A stretch of 64,000 bases of DNA from Bradyrhizobium sp. WSM471 (GTDB lineage: Bacteria; Pseudomonadota; Alphaproteobacteria; Rhizobiales; Xanthobacteraceae): NCBI RefSeq assembly GCF_000244915.1, contig NZ_CM001442.1, forward strand, positions 6,262,001 through 6,326,000, read 5' to 3'. The position numbers were made by a program, and so were the translations under genes. The notes under the pieces were generated by a model that made no database searches, had not been told where the DNA came from, and saw only the letters and a list, made by a program, of their open reading frames with translations. This document shows, piece after piece, positions 14,794-22,996 of this stretch (the first letter of the stretch is position 1; each line of letters opens with the position of its first letter).

Positions 14794-15025
14794 CGGTCCC
14801 GAAAACCTTCGATTTGAGGAAATTTGCTTGCCGCCGATGTAGCGATCCCGCCCCCAAAGGGCAATGTTTTCCCTCCGTTCACCACGGATGAATACGGGAC
14901 GGACACCATCCCGCCGTCGATCCGGACAATTGAAACCATCTTTTAATAAATCAGGCCAAAGCTCGGTTTCGCGCGGAAACAGCGCCACCCGCTCAGAATG
15001 AACGGGAGCACAGCGAGACAGCGTC

Positions 15026-15241
15026 ATGGCCATGATCGAGACCAATTCCCTTCCCGTTCCGGTGGAAGCCGGCAGCGCCTCCGCGTTCGCCTCGGAGATC
15101 AAGGGCTTCTGGAAGCGCTTCTTCGCCACCGCTTTCAACCCCTACCGGCCCGAACTGCATTACATGCGCGGCCCCGGCCCCGCCTGGCGCGCCAAGCACG
15201 GCATGAATGCGCCGTTCCGGCTCAAGCCCCGCGACCTCTGA
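15026..15241 (+). CDS. conserved small protein of unknown function
   Basis: A 71-aa protein with no signal or membrane segment. The C-terminal half is notable: [20 protein letters not shown] and [10 protein letters not shown], rich in aromatic, proline and arginine residues, with a helix [17 protein letters not shown] in front. The pattern of conserved-looking segments and codon use in frame support it as a gene. Start ATG 15026 or ATG 15032; neither has a strong ribosome site. It lies in the 550-base divergent space between ettA and the dehydrogenase, so little else fills that gap. Confidence 0.6.
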   Translation: MAMIETNSLPVPVEAGSASAFASEIKGFWKRFFATAFNPYRPELHYMRGPGPAWRAKHGMNAPFRLKPRDL

Positions 15242-15345
15242 GCCTTTACCACCTGTCGGATTTTTGAAGACGCGAACGGCTTGCGCACGGTCCTGATTGC
15301 GCGCAACCATGGCCTGGTTCCACCTCTCGCCATGGATGAACGCTG

Positions 15346-16308
15346 ATGACGCGGCTGCGCTGTGCAATTCTCGACGACTATTTCAACCTCGCCCTCGACC
15401 TCGCCGACTGGCAAAGCCTGTCCGACCGCATCGACGTCACCGTGTTCAGCCATCCCTTCGCCTCCGAGCAGGCTGCGGCGAGCGCGCTGGCCGATTTCGA
15501 GATCGTCTGCGCGATGCGCGAGCGCACCGCGTTCCCGAAGAGCCTGTTCGAGAGCCTGCCGAAGCTGAGGCTGCTGCTGACGTCAGGCATGCGCAACGCC
15601 TCGATCGACATGGAGGCCGCCAAGGCGCGGGGCGTCACGATCGGCGGCACGCAATATTCGCGCGATCCGACCGCGCCCCTCACCATGGGCCTGATCCTGG
15701 AACTGACCCGCGGCATCGGCCGTGAGAACGCGCGCATGCATGCGGGCGAGCCCTGGCAGGCCTTTGCCGGCGTCGAGATCGAGGGCTTGACGCTCGGCGT
15801 CGTCGGGCTCGGCAAGCTCGGCAGCAAGATGGCAGGCATTGCGAAGGCGTTCGGCATGAACGTGATCGCCTGGAGCCCGAATCTGACCCCGGAGAAGTGC
15901 GCGGCCGCCGGCGTCGGCTACGCCACCAAGGAGGAGCTGTTCGCCAAGGCCGATATCGTCAGCATCCATGTGGTGCTGAGCGAACGCTCCCGCGGGCTGA
16001 TCGGGGCTGCCGACCTCGCGCGGATGAAACCGACGGCCTTCCTCGTCAACACCGCGCGCGGGCCGATCGTGGACGAGCAGGCGCTGCTCGAGGCGTTGCA
16101 GCAGAAGAGGATTGCAGGCGCCGGCATCGACGTCTTCTCGGTCGAGCCGCTGCCGACGAACCATCCGTTCCGCAAGCTCGACAATCTCGTGCTGACGCCG
16201 CATCTCGGCTACGCCACCGAGGACGGCTTGCGCATCCATTACGGCCAGATGGTCGAGGCGATCGACGCCTTCACCAAGGGCGGCGAGCTGCCGCGGAAGC
16301 TGGCCTGA
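15346..16308 (+). CDS. D-2-hydroxyacid dehydrogenase family protein
   Basis: A 320-aa NAD-dependent oxidoreductase. The Rossmann motif GVVGLGKLG is at residues 151-159. The catalytic triad is in place: R238 (NTARGP), E267 (SVEPLP) and H286 (TPHLGY). These enzymes reduce 2-oxoacids to D-2-hydroxyacids or the reverse in the cytoplasm; PdxB/SerA-type substrates are possible but there is no ACT domain. Start ATG 15346. It is a single-gene unit ending five bases from the convergent epimerase-like gene. Confidence 0.88.
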   Translation: MTRLRCAILDDYFNLALDLADWQSLSDRIDVTVFSHPFASEQAAASALADFEIVCAMRERTAFPKSLFESLPKLRLLLTSGMRNASIDMEAAKARGVTIGGTQYSRDPTAPLTMGLILELTRGIGRENARMHAGEPWQAFAGVEIEGLTLGVVGLGKLGSKMAGIAKAFGMNVIAWSPNLTPEKCAAAGVGYATKEELFAKADIVSIHVVLSERSRGLIGAADLARMKPTAFLVNTARGPIVDEQALLEALQQKRIAGAGIDVFSVEPLPTNHPFRKLDNLVLTPHLGYATEDGLRIHYGQMVEAIDAFTKGGELPRKLA

Positions 16309-16312
16309 AGCC

Positions 16313-17281
16313 TCAGGCCGCCGAGCGGTGACTGGTGGGCTGCCGTGCCGCGTCGGCAAAGCCGTCGCGCCAAGAGGCATGCGCCGGCAGCCAGCCGAGC
16401 TCGCGCTTGGCCTTGCCGTTGGAGGCTCCACGCACCTCCGTCATCATCGCAACCATATGCTCGCCTGCGAGCAGGCGCCCGAGCCAGGCAGGAATGTGAC
16501 GCGGCGGCTTGGCACCCAGGAGTTCGGCCAGCGCGGGCAACCAGTCCTTCACCGGCGCCGGATGATCGTCGACGATATTGTAGATGCTGCCCGCGCGCCC
16601 GCGTTCGAGCGCGGCAAGCGTGGCAGAGGCGGCATCTTCGGTGTGAATGAACGACCACGTGCCGCCGCCATCGCCGATCACGGGCACACGCCGGTGGTGC
16701 AGCTGGTCGATCATCGCCGGCGAGAGCGTGCCGGTGCCGGGTCCATAGAAGAATCCATAGCGCAGCACGATGCCCTCCGGCTTCGTTGAAGCGGTGACGC
16801 TTCGCTCCAGATACCGGATTGCCTCAAGCGTGCGTCGCAGCTCTCGCGGCGGATGCGGGTCGAGCTCATCGGTCTCGGTCTTCACCGTTCCCCCGGCGCG
16901 ACTGAAGATCCAGCCGCAGAAGCTTTGCGCGATGAAGCGCCTGGCGCCGACCTCGCGTGCGGCGTTGAGCAGAATGTCGGTTCCGCGGGTGCGGAGCGCG
17001 TTGGTTCGCGCGAAGGCCCGATCGAAATGACGGAGATCGGTGGCGGCCGCGAGATCTGTCATCTGGTGGATGACGGCGTCGGGCTGTGCTGCAATCACCG
17101 CAGCGCGCATGCCGTCGGCATCGAGGCCGTCGGCGACGACCGGCTCCGCACCCAATCGCCGCACAAGGTCTGTTTTTGCCGCATTCCGTGTCGTGCCGAT
17201 CACGGAATGACCCGCGGCGACCAGCGCCGGAACAAGATACTGACCGACCGCGCCGGTCGCGCCCGCAACAAAGATGCGCAT
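16313..17281 (-). CDS. NAD(P)-dependent epimerase/reductase-like protein (extended SDR)
   Basis: A 322-aa protein with the N-terminal nucleotide motif GATGAVGQ at residues 7-14 and an extended-SDR layout: NVVD-like end region (YNIVDDHPAPVKDWLPALAE) and a C-terminal substrate domain. The classical YxxxK is not obvious, so it may be an atypical, NmrA-like or reductase-type member. ATG 17281 has a textbook GAGGAG site seven bases upstream; a CTG/ATG further out (17305) is less likely. Convergent with the dehydrogenase at 16308. Substrate unknown. Confidence 0.82.
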   Translation of the reverse strand: MRIFVAGATGAVGQYLVPALVAAGHSVIGTTRNAAKTDLVRRLGAEPVVADGLDADGMRAAVIAAQPDAVIHQMTDLAAATDLRHFDRAFARTNALRTRGTDILLNAAREVGARRFIAQSFCGWIFSRAGGTVKTETDELDPHPPRELRRTLEAIRYLERSVTASTKPEGIVLRYGFFYGPGTGTLSPAMIDQLHHRRVPVIGDGGGTWSFIHTEDAASATLAALERGRAGSIYNIVDDHPAPVKDWLPALAELLGAKPPRHIPAWLGRLLAGEHMVAMMTEVRGASNGKAKRELGWLPAHASWRDGFADAARQPTSHRSAA

Positions 17282-17381
17282 CCTGTGCTCCTCAATTCGT
17301 TGCAATCCTCCCGGGACGTAATCGAGGTGCGGAGCCGTTCAAGGAGGCATGCGCAAGCGAGACATGCGCGCATGCGTCAAA

Positions 17382-17420
17382 TGATGACGGCGCGTGACCG
17401 AAGGTCACGCGCCGTCATCA
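17382..17420 (-). terminator. 18-bp perfect hairpin, terminator of the L,D-transpeptidase gene
   Basis: TGATGACGGCGCGTGACC (17382-17399) pairs without mismatch with 17403-17420 across a GAA loop. On the minus strand it is followed by only TTTGAC, so the U-tract is weak. It lies 23 bases past the stop codon of the L,D-transpeptidase. Confidence 0.75.
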
Positions 17421-17442
17421 GATCAATTCTTGCGAGGCCGAT

Positions 17443-18633
17443 TCAGCGCACGGTGACGGGCGCGGGCAGCGGCGGGACCACCGTCGGCTGGGTGCCTCCG
17501 ACCGGGCCGGCCTGTGCAGCCATCGGAGCGGGCCCGGCAGCGCCGGGCATGGGCGCGGCGGATGCGGTCGCAGTTCCCGGCGGCGGACCACCCGGCATCA
17601 CGACCACGCGGGTGCCGACCTTGACGCGATCGAACAGGTCGGAGACGTCCTCGTTCAGCATGCCGATGCAGCCGGAGGACACGAACTTGCCGATGGTCGA
17701 GGGCTGGTTGGTGCCGTGGATGCGGTAGACAGTCGAGCCGAGATACATCGCGCGGGCGCCGAGCGGATTGCCGGGACCGCCGGCCATGAAGCGCGGCAGA
17801 TAGGGCTGGCGCTCGATCATCTCGGTCGGCGGATGCCAATCCGGCCACTCGGCCTTGCGGGTGATCTTCTGCACGCCGGTCCAGGTGAAGCCGTCGCGGC
17901 CGACGCGAACGCCGTAGCGGATCGCACGGCCATTGCCGAGCACGTAATAGAGGTAGGTATTCGGGGTATCGACGATGAGTGTTCCGGCCGGCTCCTTGGT
18001 CACCAGCGAGACCTCCTGGCGGCGCAGGTTCTGCGGCAGCTGCGCCGGAGCAGCGTCAGGCTGCTCCTCGGGCGGCAGCGAGGCGATCGCCATCGGCCGG
18101 CCGTCGGCACCCGCGGGCGGCTGCCCGGCCTGGACCGTTCCGGTCGCGCCGGGACCACCGACTGCCTCCGGCGGACGCAGGCCGTCACTGCCGGGCGCTT
18201 GATCCGGACGATCGGCGTAGATCACCGCGGGCGGGCCGGCGGGGCGGCCGTAGCGCGGATCGTCGGGCGACGTCACGGGACCCTGCGGCGGCGCGGCCGA
18301 GTAGACGGGGGCGCCGGCGGGACGGCCATAACGGGGATCATCGGGCGACATCACCGGACCCTGCGGCGGCGCGGCGGAATACACCGGCGGAGCGCCGGGC
18401 GGACGGCCGTAGCGCGGATCCGGGCCAGGCGGCGGCAGCGCTGCCTGCGGCATCGAATCGTCTTCATCGTCCAGTGCGTCGAAACTCGGCGCGCGGTCGC
18501 CGGGCCGATATTCGGCCGGCGCGCCATAGCTCGGCGCCTGCTGGACCGGATAGCTCTGGGCCTGTGCGAGCGAGGTTCCCGCCGCAGCGACTGTTGCGGC
18601 AGCGCATATCGTCAGAAAATGTTTGATCATCAT
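17443..18633 (-). CDS. L,D-transpeptidase (YkuD domain) with proline-rich linker
   Basis: A 396-aa protein with a signal peptide (residues 1-26, cleavage after AQAQ). Residues ~35-205 are a proline/glycine-rich linker containing near-repeats of DPRYGRPxGAP and VYSAAPPQGPV. The YkuD domain (~213-346) carries the catalytic H306 (HGT) and Cys322 in SSGCIGM; the usual arginine after the cysteine loop (GCIRM) is replaced by glycine. Such enzymes form 3-3 crosslinks in peptidoglycan or attach proteins to it, in the periplasm; rhizobiales depend heavily on them for polar growth. Starts at ATG 18633 or 18630; longer frame rejected. Terminator follows at 17382. Confidence 0.9.
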   Translation of the reverse strand: MMIKHFLTICAAATVAAAGTSLAQAQSYPVQQAPSYGAPAEYRPGDRAPSFDALDDEDDSMPQAALPPPGPDPRYGRPPGAPPVYSAAPPQGPVMSPDDPRYGRPAGAPVYSAAPPQGPVTSPDDPRYGRPAGPPAVIYADRPDQAPGSDGLRPPEAVGGPGATGTVQAGQPPAGADGRPMAIASLPPEEQPDAAPAQLPQNLRRQEVSLVTKEPAGTLIVDTPNTYLYYVLGNGRAIRYGVRVGRDGFTWTGVQKITRKAEWPDWHPPTEMIERQPYLPRFMAGGPGNPLGARAMYLGSTVYRIHGTNQPSTIGKFVSSGCIGMLNEDVSDLFDRVKVGTRVVVMPGGPPPGTATASAAPMPGAAGPAPMAAQAGPVGGTQPTVVPPLPAPVTVR

Positions 18634-18888
18634 CGCTCTTGTATAGTCCCCGGGCCCCGTCCGGACCGTTAACGGCCAGATGACCGAAGATAGCGGCACA
18701 TTCAAGACACTACAGGCGGATTTGTGCCTGATTTGCCAATTTGTGATCCGCAAGACTACCGTTGCCTCCTTGCATCAGGGGACGAAAATCAACCCCCGCC
18801 CGAGATCGCCGGAGTCGCCGGCTCCGTTTTTTACGGAACGGCGCGGAATCGTTGCGGTATGTTCGAATTAGCCTGATTCGCCTCCGCT

Positions 18889-19794
18889 TTGAGCTTCGAT
18901 CCCCGCGTGGCGAACGCGGCAAGCAGTACCGTCACCGCGTTCAGATGGCTCATGGGCCCTGGCCACTTCGCCGCCGGGGCGGAAATTCGCAATCCCTCGA
19001 TGCTTCCCGGCTTTCGCTTCCTGTTTGCCGCGATCCTGCTGTCAGCCTCCATCCTGGTATTCGGCCTGGGCGCCGCCGCGCTGCTGCGGGCGAGCCACGA
19101 GCAGTATGTCAGCAACCCCTCCTGGCGGAATGGTCCGCAGGAGCAGGTATTTGCACAAGCTCCCGAGCCGGCCCAGCCGGTGCTCGCGGTCCTCCGCGCC
19201 GAACCGGAGGCGGCCACCGATCCGACGCCGTCGCTGCGCGATCAAGTCCCGACCATCGCGCTGCCGATGAGCGAGCCCGAGCCGGTCGTCATGGTGACAA
19301 CCGAGACCGACGGTCAGCCGCAGGTCGTTGCACCTCCGGCTGACGTCCCGGCCGAACCGGCCAATGTCGAGGCCAAGGCCGAGACGACGACGGACGCCGC
19401 GGCGCCAGCCTCAAGCAACACGCTTACTCCGGCCGACGCCAGCGCATCCATCGCCGAGGCGAAGCCCGTTTCGATCGCTCCCACGAGCAAACCAACACCT
19501 GCCGTCCCCAGCGCAGCCTCGGCTTCGTCCAGGTTCGACATGGCGAGCGCGAAGTTCGCCGCATTGAACGACCCGGCGACCACGGCCTGGAAGGGTCCGC
19601 CGGCGAAGGTCAAGGCCGACTCTAAGGCCGACAGCAGTTCGCCGGAGAGCAAGGCGACCAAGCCGCGGGCGCATCGGGTGAAGAAGCGCCGCCGCATTGT
19701 TCGGCGTCCGCCGCCGCCGGTTCAGCAACTCGATGCGTTCGGACAACCGCAACCCACGCTCGCCGCAACGACGACCGCGCGCGCACATCAGTAG
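18889..19794 (+). CDS. membrane-anchored Ala/Pro-rich protein of unknown function
   Basis: Up to 301 aa from TTG 18889; ATG 18952 (280 aa) and ATG 19000 (264 aa) are alternatives, the last beginning directly at the membrane helix MLPGFRFLFAAILLSASILV. The rest is extracytoplasmic low complexity, rich in Ala, Pro, Thr and Glu, then a strongly basic KKRRRIVRR segment and PPPPVQQ near the end. No enzymatic domain. The layout (single anchor, long disordered linker, basic tail) would suit an envelope protein that reaches acidic cell-wall polymers, but that is inference. It diverges from the L,D-transpeptidase with 255 bases between. Confidence 0.65.
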   Translation: MSFDPRVANAASSTVTAFRWLMGPGHFAAGAEIRNPSMLPGFRFLFAAILLSASILVFGLGAAALLRASHEQYVSNPSWRNGPQEQVFAQAPEPAQPVLAVLRAEPEAATDPTPSLRDQVPTIALPMSEPEPVVMVTTETDGQPQVVAPPADVPAEPANVEAKAETTTDAAAPASSNTLTPADASASIAEAKPVSIAPTSKPTPAVPSAASASSRFDMASAKFAALNDPATTAWKGPPAKVKADSKADSSSPESKATKPRAHRVKKRRRIVRRPPPPVQQLDAFGQPQPTLAATTTARAHQ

Positions 19795-19796
19795 GG

Positions 19797-20651
19797 TTAC
19801 GCCGGCCCCGTTGCGATCGGCGGTCCCTTTTCCTGCCCCCATTCCGACCATGAGCCGTCGTAAAGCGCGGTGTCGGTGATGCCGAGGCGATAGAGCGCCA
19901 GCGTCAGCACGCCGGCAGAGACCCCGGAGCCGCAGCTCGTCACGATCGGCGCATCGAGCTTGACGCCGGCGTTGGTGAAGGCAACGCGGAGATCATCGAG
20001 CGGCTTCATCGTGCCGGTCGCGGCGTCGAACAGGAGATTGTAGGGCACGTTGCGCGCGCCCGGGATATGGCCGGAGCGGATGCCTGCGCGTGGCTCCGGC
20101 GCCCGGCCCTCGAACCGGTCGGCGGCGCGCGCATCGATCACCTGCTCGGCACGGCTTTCGACGTTCGCGATCAATTGCTGCATGCTGCGCACGCGTTTGG
20201 AATCGTAGCTCGCCTTGAATGTCGCCGGCTTCGGCTTTGTCTCGCCGCTCTCGACAGGACGCCCCTCGGCGCGCCACTTCTTCAGGCCGCCATTGAGGAT
20301 GCGCACATTGCCGTGGCCGAAAGCCAGGAACATCCACCACGCGCGGGGAGCAGCGACCCAGCCGCCGGCATCGTAGATCACGACGGTGTCGGCATTGGAG
20401 ATGCCGAGATGACCCACGTCGCGACCGAACTGCTCGGCGCTCGGATACATGTGCGGCAGCGGGTTGGAATGGTCGGACACCGCGTCGACGTCGAAGAACA
20501 CCGCGCCAGGCAGATGCGCGGCGAGATAGTCGTCCTTTGGCAGCGGCAGCACGCCCGGCAGCTTGAAGCTGGCGTCGAGCACCTTGACGTTGGCATCGTT
20601 GATGTGGGCGGCGAGCCATTCGGTGGAAACGAGGGGATCGGTGGCGGTCAT
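19797..20651 (-). CDS. sseA: 3-mercaptopyruvate/thiosulfate sulfurtransferase (tandem rhodanese)
   Basis: A 284-aa protein with two rhodanese domains (residues ~1-130 and ~155-280). The second carries the active cysteine C240 in the loop CGSGVSA, close to the CGSGVTA typical of 3-mercaptopyruvate sulfurtransferase; the first lacks a catalytic cysteine, as in the family. It transfers sulfur from 3-mercaptopyruvate to thiol or cyanide acceptors in the cytoplasm. A separate single-domain rhodanese gene lies upstream on the same strand, with a repeat between them, so co-transcription is uncertain. Start ATG 20651. Confidence 0.88.
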   Translation of the reverse strand: MTATDPLVSTEWLAAHINDANVKVLDASFKLPGVLPLPKDDYLAAHLPGAVFFDVDAVSDHSNPLPHMYPSAEQFGRDVGHLGISNADTVVIYDAGGWVAAPRAWWMFLAFGHGNVRILNGGLKKWRAEGRPVESGETKPKPATFKASYDSKRVRSMQQLIANVESRAEQVIDARAADRFEGRAPEPRAGIRSGHIPGARNVPYNLLFDAATGTMKPLDDLRVAFTNAGVKLDAPIVTSCGSGVSAGVLTLALYRLGITDTALYDGSWSEWGQEKGPPIATGPA

Positions 20652-20677
20652 TGCATGCTCCGGCAGTTGTCTCGGTC

Positions 20678-20786
20678 GTCATGGCCGGGCTTGTCCCGGC
20701 CATCCACGTTCTTCTTCGCGACAAAGACGTGGATGCCCGGGTCATCTAGCGCGAAGACGCGCTTCGCGCTTTTGCCCGGGCATGAC
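20678..20786. repeat. intergenic inverted repeat, family C, copy 2
   Basis: It starts GTCATGGCCGGGCTTGTCCC and ends TTGCCCGGGCATGAC, with a nested inner inverted repeat (GACGTGGATG and GCGCGAAGACGCGCTTCGCGC). It separates the two sulfurtransferase genes, related to the copy at 9398-9465 but with an inserted middle. Confidence 0.75.
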
Positions 20787-20814
20787 GGAGTGTGTGGTGA
20801 GAGAGGTATTCATC

Positions 20815-21228
20815 TCACCCCTTCTTCTTCGGCTCCCACTGCTCGACCGGCCCGCCGGCGTCGCGCCAGGCGGCGTAGCCGCCGGCGATGTGGGCGACGG
20901 GCTTGAGGCCCATGTCCTGCGCAGTCTTGGCGGCGAGCGCGGAGCGCAAGCCGCCGGCGCAATGGAAGACGAACTTCTTGTCCTCCTGGAACACCGGCTT
21001 CGCATAAGGGCTCTGCGGATCGATCCAGAATTCGAGCATGCCGCGGGTGCAGGCGAACGCGCCGGGGATGCGGCCGTCACGCTCGATCTCGCGGGGATCG
21101 CGGATGTCGACGATGACGACGTCGCCGTTCTTCGAGATCTCGATGGCGTCCTTGGCGGTGAGCGTCTCGATCTCGGCATTGGCCTCGTCGATCAGCGCCT
21201 TGATGCCGCGGGTGATGGTCTGGGGCAT
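20815..21228 (-). CDS. single-domain rhodanese-like protein
   Basis: A 137-aa protein with one rhodanese domain. The cysteine C90 heads the active loop CAGGLRS, which is six residues long as in sulfur-specific rhodaneses. The residues VDIRDPREIERDGRIPGA and GGYAAWRDAGGPVE are family motifs. It probably shuttles sulfane sulfur, perhaps to the neighbouring SseA or to detoxification. ATG 21228 has GAAGGGAAG upstream; the long upstream extension of the ORF overlaps the VWA gene region and is rejected. No signal peptide, so cytoplasmic. Confidence 0.87.
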   Translation of the reverse strand: MPQTITRGIKALIDEANAEIETLTAKDAIEISKNGDVVIVDIRDPREIERDGRIPGAFACTRGMLEFWIDPQSPYAKPVFQEDKKFVFHCAGGLRSALAAKTAQDMGLKPVAHIAGGYAAWRDAGGPVEQWEPKKKG

Positions 21229-21249
21229 GGTCTTCCCTTCTTCTCTTCC

Positions 21250-21349
21250 GTCGTTCCGGGGCGATCGCGAAGCGAGCGAACCCGGAACCTCGATCGGCAT
21301 CAACAACTGCGAGATTCCGGGTTCGCGCTGCGCGCGCCCCGGAATGACG
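21250..21349. repeat. intergenic inverted repeat, family D, copy 1
   Basis: It begins GTCGTTCCGGGGCGATCGCG and ends GCGCGCCCCGGAATGACGG, with an inner pair around CCCGGAA. A close relative is at 59003-59102. It fills the gap between the VWA-protein gene (upstream) and the rhodanese gene. Confidence 0.75.
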
Positions 21350-21359
21350 GCGTGTGTGG

Positions 21360-22535
21360 CTAGTGCGTCAATTCCTTCATCGCACCTTCCAGCCCCTCGA
21401 TCGTGATTGGATACATGCGGTTGGCGAAGATGCGCTTGATGATCGTGGTGGATTCCGAATAGTCCCAGTGCTTCTGTTGCACCGGGTTCAGCCACACCGA
21501 ATGCGGATAGGTGCGGATGATGCGGTCGAGCCAGACCGAGCCGGGCTCTTCGTTGACGTGCTCGACCGAGCCGCCGGGCACCATGATCTCGTAAGGCGAC
21601 ATCGAGGCGTCGCCGACGAACACGATCTTGTAGTCGTGCGGGTATTTGTGAAGCACGTCCCAGGTCGGCGTGCGGTCGGTGAAGCGGCGCTTGTTCTGCT
21701 TCCACACGCCTTCATAGAGGCAGTTGTGGAAGTAGAAATACTCCATGTGCTTGAACTCGCTCTTCGCCGCCGAGAACAGCTCCTCGACCTGCTCGATATG
21801 TGCGTCCATCGAGCCGCCGATGTCGAAGAACACCAGCAGCTTCACCGCGTTGCGCCGCTCGGGCCGCATGTGCACGTCGAGATAGCCGTGATTGGCGGTC
21901 TCGCGGATGGTGGTATCGAGATCGAGCTCGTCCGGCGCGCCAGTGCGCGCGAATTTGCGCAGGCGCCGCAGCGCCACCTTGATGTTGCGGATGCCGAGCT
22001 CGACATTGCCGTCGAGATCCTTGAACTCACGCTTGTCCCACACCTTCACGGCGCGGTTGTTGCGGTTCTTCTCCTGGCCGATGCGAACGCCTTCGGGATT
22101 GTAGCCATGGGCGCCGAACGGCGAGGTGCCGGCCGTGCCGATCCACTTGCTTCCGCCCTGATGGCGGCCCTTCTGCTCCTCGAGGCGCTTCTTCAGGGTC
22201 TCCATGAGCTTGTCCCAGCCCATGGCCTCGATCTGCTTCTTCTCGTCTTCCGTCAGGTACTTTTCGGCGAGCTTCTTCAGCCACTCTTCGGGGATCTCGG
22301 CCCCCTCCATGGCGTCGAGCAGACTTTCCAGCCCCTTGAAGACGGTGCCGAAGACGCGGTCGAACTTGTCGAGGTTGCGCTCGTCCTTCACCAGCGAGGT
22401 GCGCGAGAGATAGTAGAAATTCTCGACCGAATAGTCCGCGAGGTCAGCGTCGAGCGCCTCCATCAGCGTGAGGTATTCGCGCAGCGTCACGGGGACCTGC
22501 GCATCGCGCAGAGAAGTGAAGAATTGCAGGAACAT
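21360..22535 (-). CDS. VWA-domain protein, CoxE-like
   Basis: A 391-aa cytoplasmic protein. The N-terminal ~200 residues are helical; the VWA domain begins at ~230 with the metal site D238-IGGSMD. The first serine of the classical DxSxS is glycine here, as in part of the CoxE group. CoxE proteins work with MoxR/CoxD AAA+ ATPases to insert or activate metal cofactors in target proteins. The MoxR gene at 22997 is transcribed divergently and is the obvious partner. ATG 22535 is used; the ORF extends upstream into the ATPase gene region but that part is not family sequence. The target protein is not in the window. Confidence 0.87.
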   Translation of the reverse strand: MFLQFFTSLRDAQVPVTLREYLTLMEALDADLADYSVENFYYLSRTSLVKDERNLDKFDRVFGTVFKGLESLLDAMEGAEIPEEWLKKLAEKYLTEDEKKQIEAMGWDKLMETLKKRLEEQKGRHQGGSKWIGTAGTSPFGAHGYNPEGVRIGQEKNRNNRAVKVWDKREFKDLDGNVELGIRNIKVALRRLRKFARTGAPDELDLDTTIRETANHGYLDVHMRPERRNAVKLLVFFDIGGSMDAHIEQVEELFSAAKSEFKHMEYFYFHNCLYEGVWKQNKRRFTDRTPTWDVLHKYPHDYKIVFVGDASMSPYEIMVPGGSVEHVNEEPGSVWLDRIIRTYPHSVWLNPVQQKHWDYSESTTIIKRIFANRMYPITIEGLEGAMKELTH

Positions 22536-22658
22536 GGGTGACAGATTGCCCGTCGGGGGGCGAACGTCAAGGGGCGGAGGCCACGGCTCTGCGCTGGACC
22601 GGGAGGGTTTTTGCTCTAGAATTGGCGGTCTCACGGGGTTGTTTTGGGGACGTTTGCA

Positions 22659-22904
22659 ATGGGAATTCTCGCAGCGCTCATCATTGGCGCGATCGCAGGC
22701 TGGCTTGCCGGCAAGATTGTCCATGGGGCGGGATTTGGGCTGATCGGCAACATCGTCGTCGGCATCATCGGTGCACTTGTGGCCAGCTGGATTCTGCCTC
22801 AGCTGCATATCCAGCTCGCAACGGGCACGGTCGGGGCCATCGTGGATGCCACGATCGGCGCGGTGATTGTGCTCGTCATCCTTTCGCTGATAAAACGGGT
22901 CTGA
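22659..22904 (+). CDS. GlsB/YeaQ/YmgE family small membrane protein
   Basis: An 81-aa, almost wholly hydrophobic protein with three glycine-rich helices: LAALIIGAIAGWLAGKIVHG, GLIGNIVVGIIGALVASWIL and IVDATIGAVIVLVILSLI. The GWLAG-K-I and GNIVVGIIGA signatures are those of the transglycosylase-associated (YeaQ/GlsB) family, often induced by stress. The role is not established; despite the family label no transglycosylase activity is implied. ATG 22659 has GGGGA upstream. It sits between the VWA and MoxR genes; the 92-base gap before the MoxR gene contains an 11-bp hairpin. Confidence 0.9.
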   Translation: MGILAALIIGAIAGWLAGKIVHGAGFGLIGNIVVGIIGALVASWILPQLHIQLATGTVGAIVDATIGAVIVLVILSLIKRV

Positions 22905-22920
22905 AAGCCTGACCGAACCA

Positions 22921-22947
22921 GGAACGGCCGCCATGCGCGGCCGTTCC
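22921..22947 (+). terminator. 11-bp perfect hairpin between the GlsB-like and MoxR genes
   Basis: GGAACGGCCGC (22921-22931) pairs with GCGGCCGTTCC (22937-22947), loop CATGC. No T-run follows, so it may act as an attenuator or an RNA stability element instead of a full terminator, allowing partial read-through into the MoxR gene. Confidence 0.5.
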
Positions 22948-22996
22948 CATGTCGCGACCGGGGCACCGCCGGGACGACGACCAACAAGGACGCGCG

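Noticed and set aside
14794..15138. N-terminal extension of EttA by 115 codons
   Set aside because: The family start MARQFIYF is at 14793 and the upstream residues show no conserved features and would overlap the small gene at 15026.
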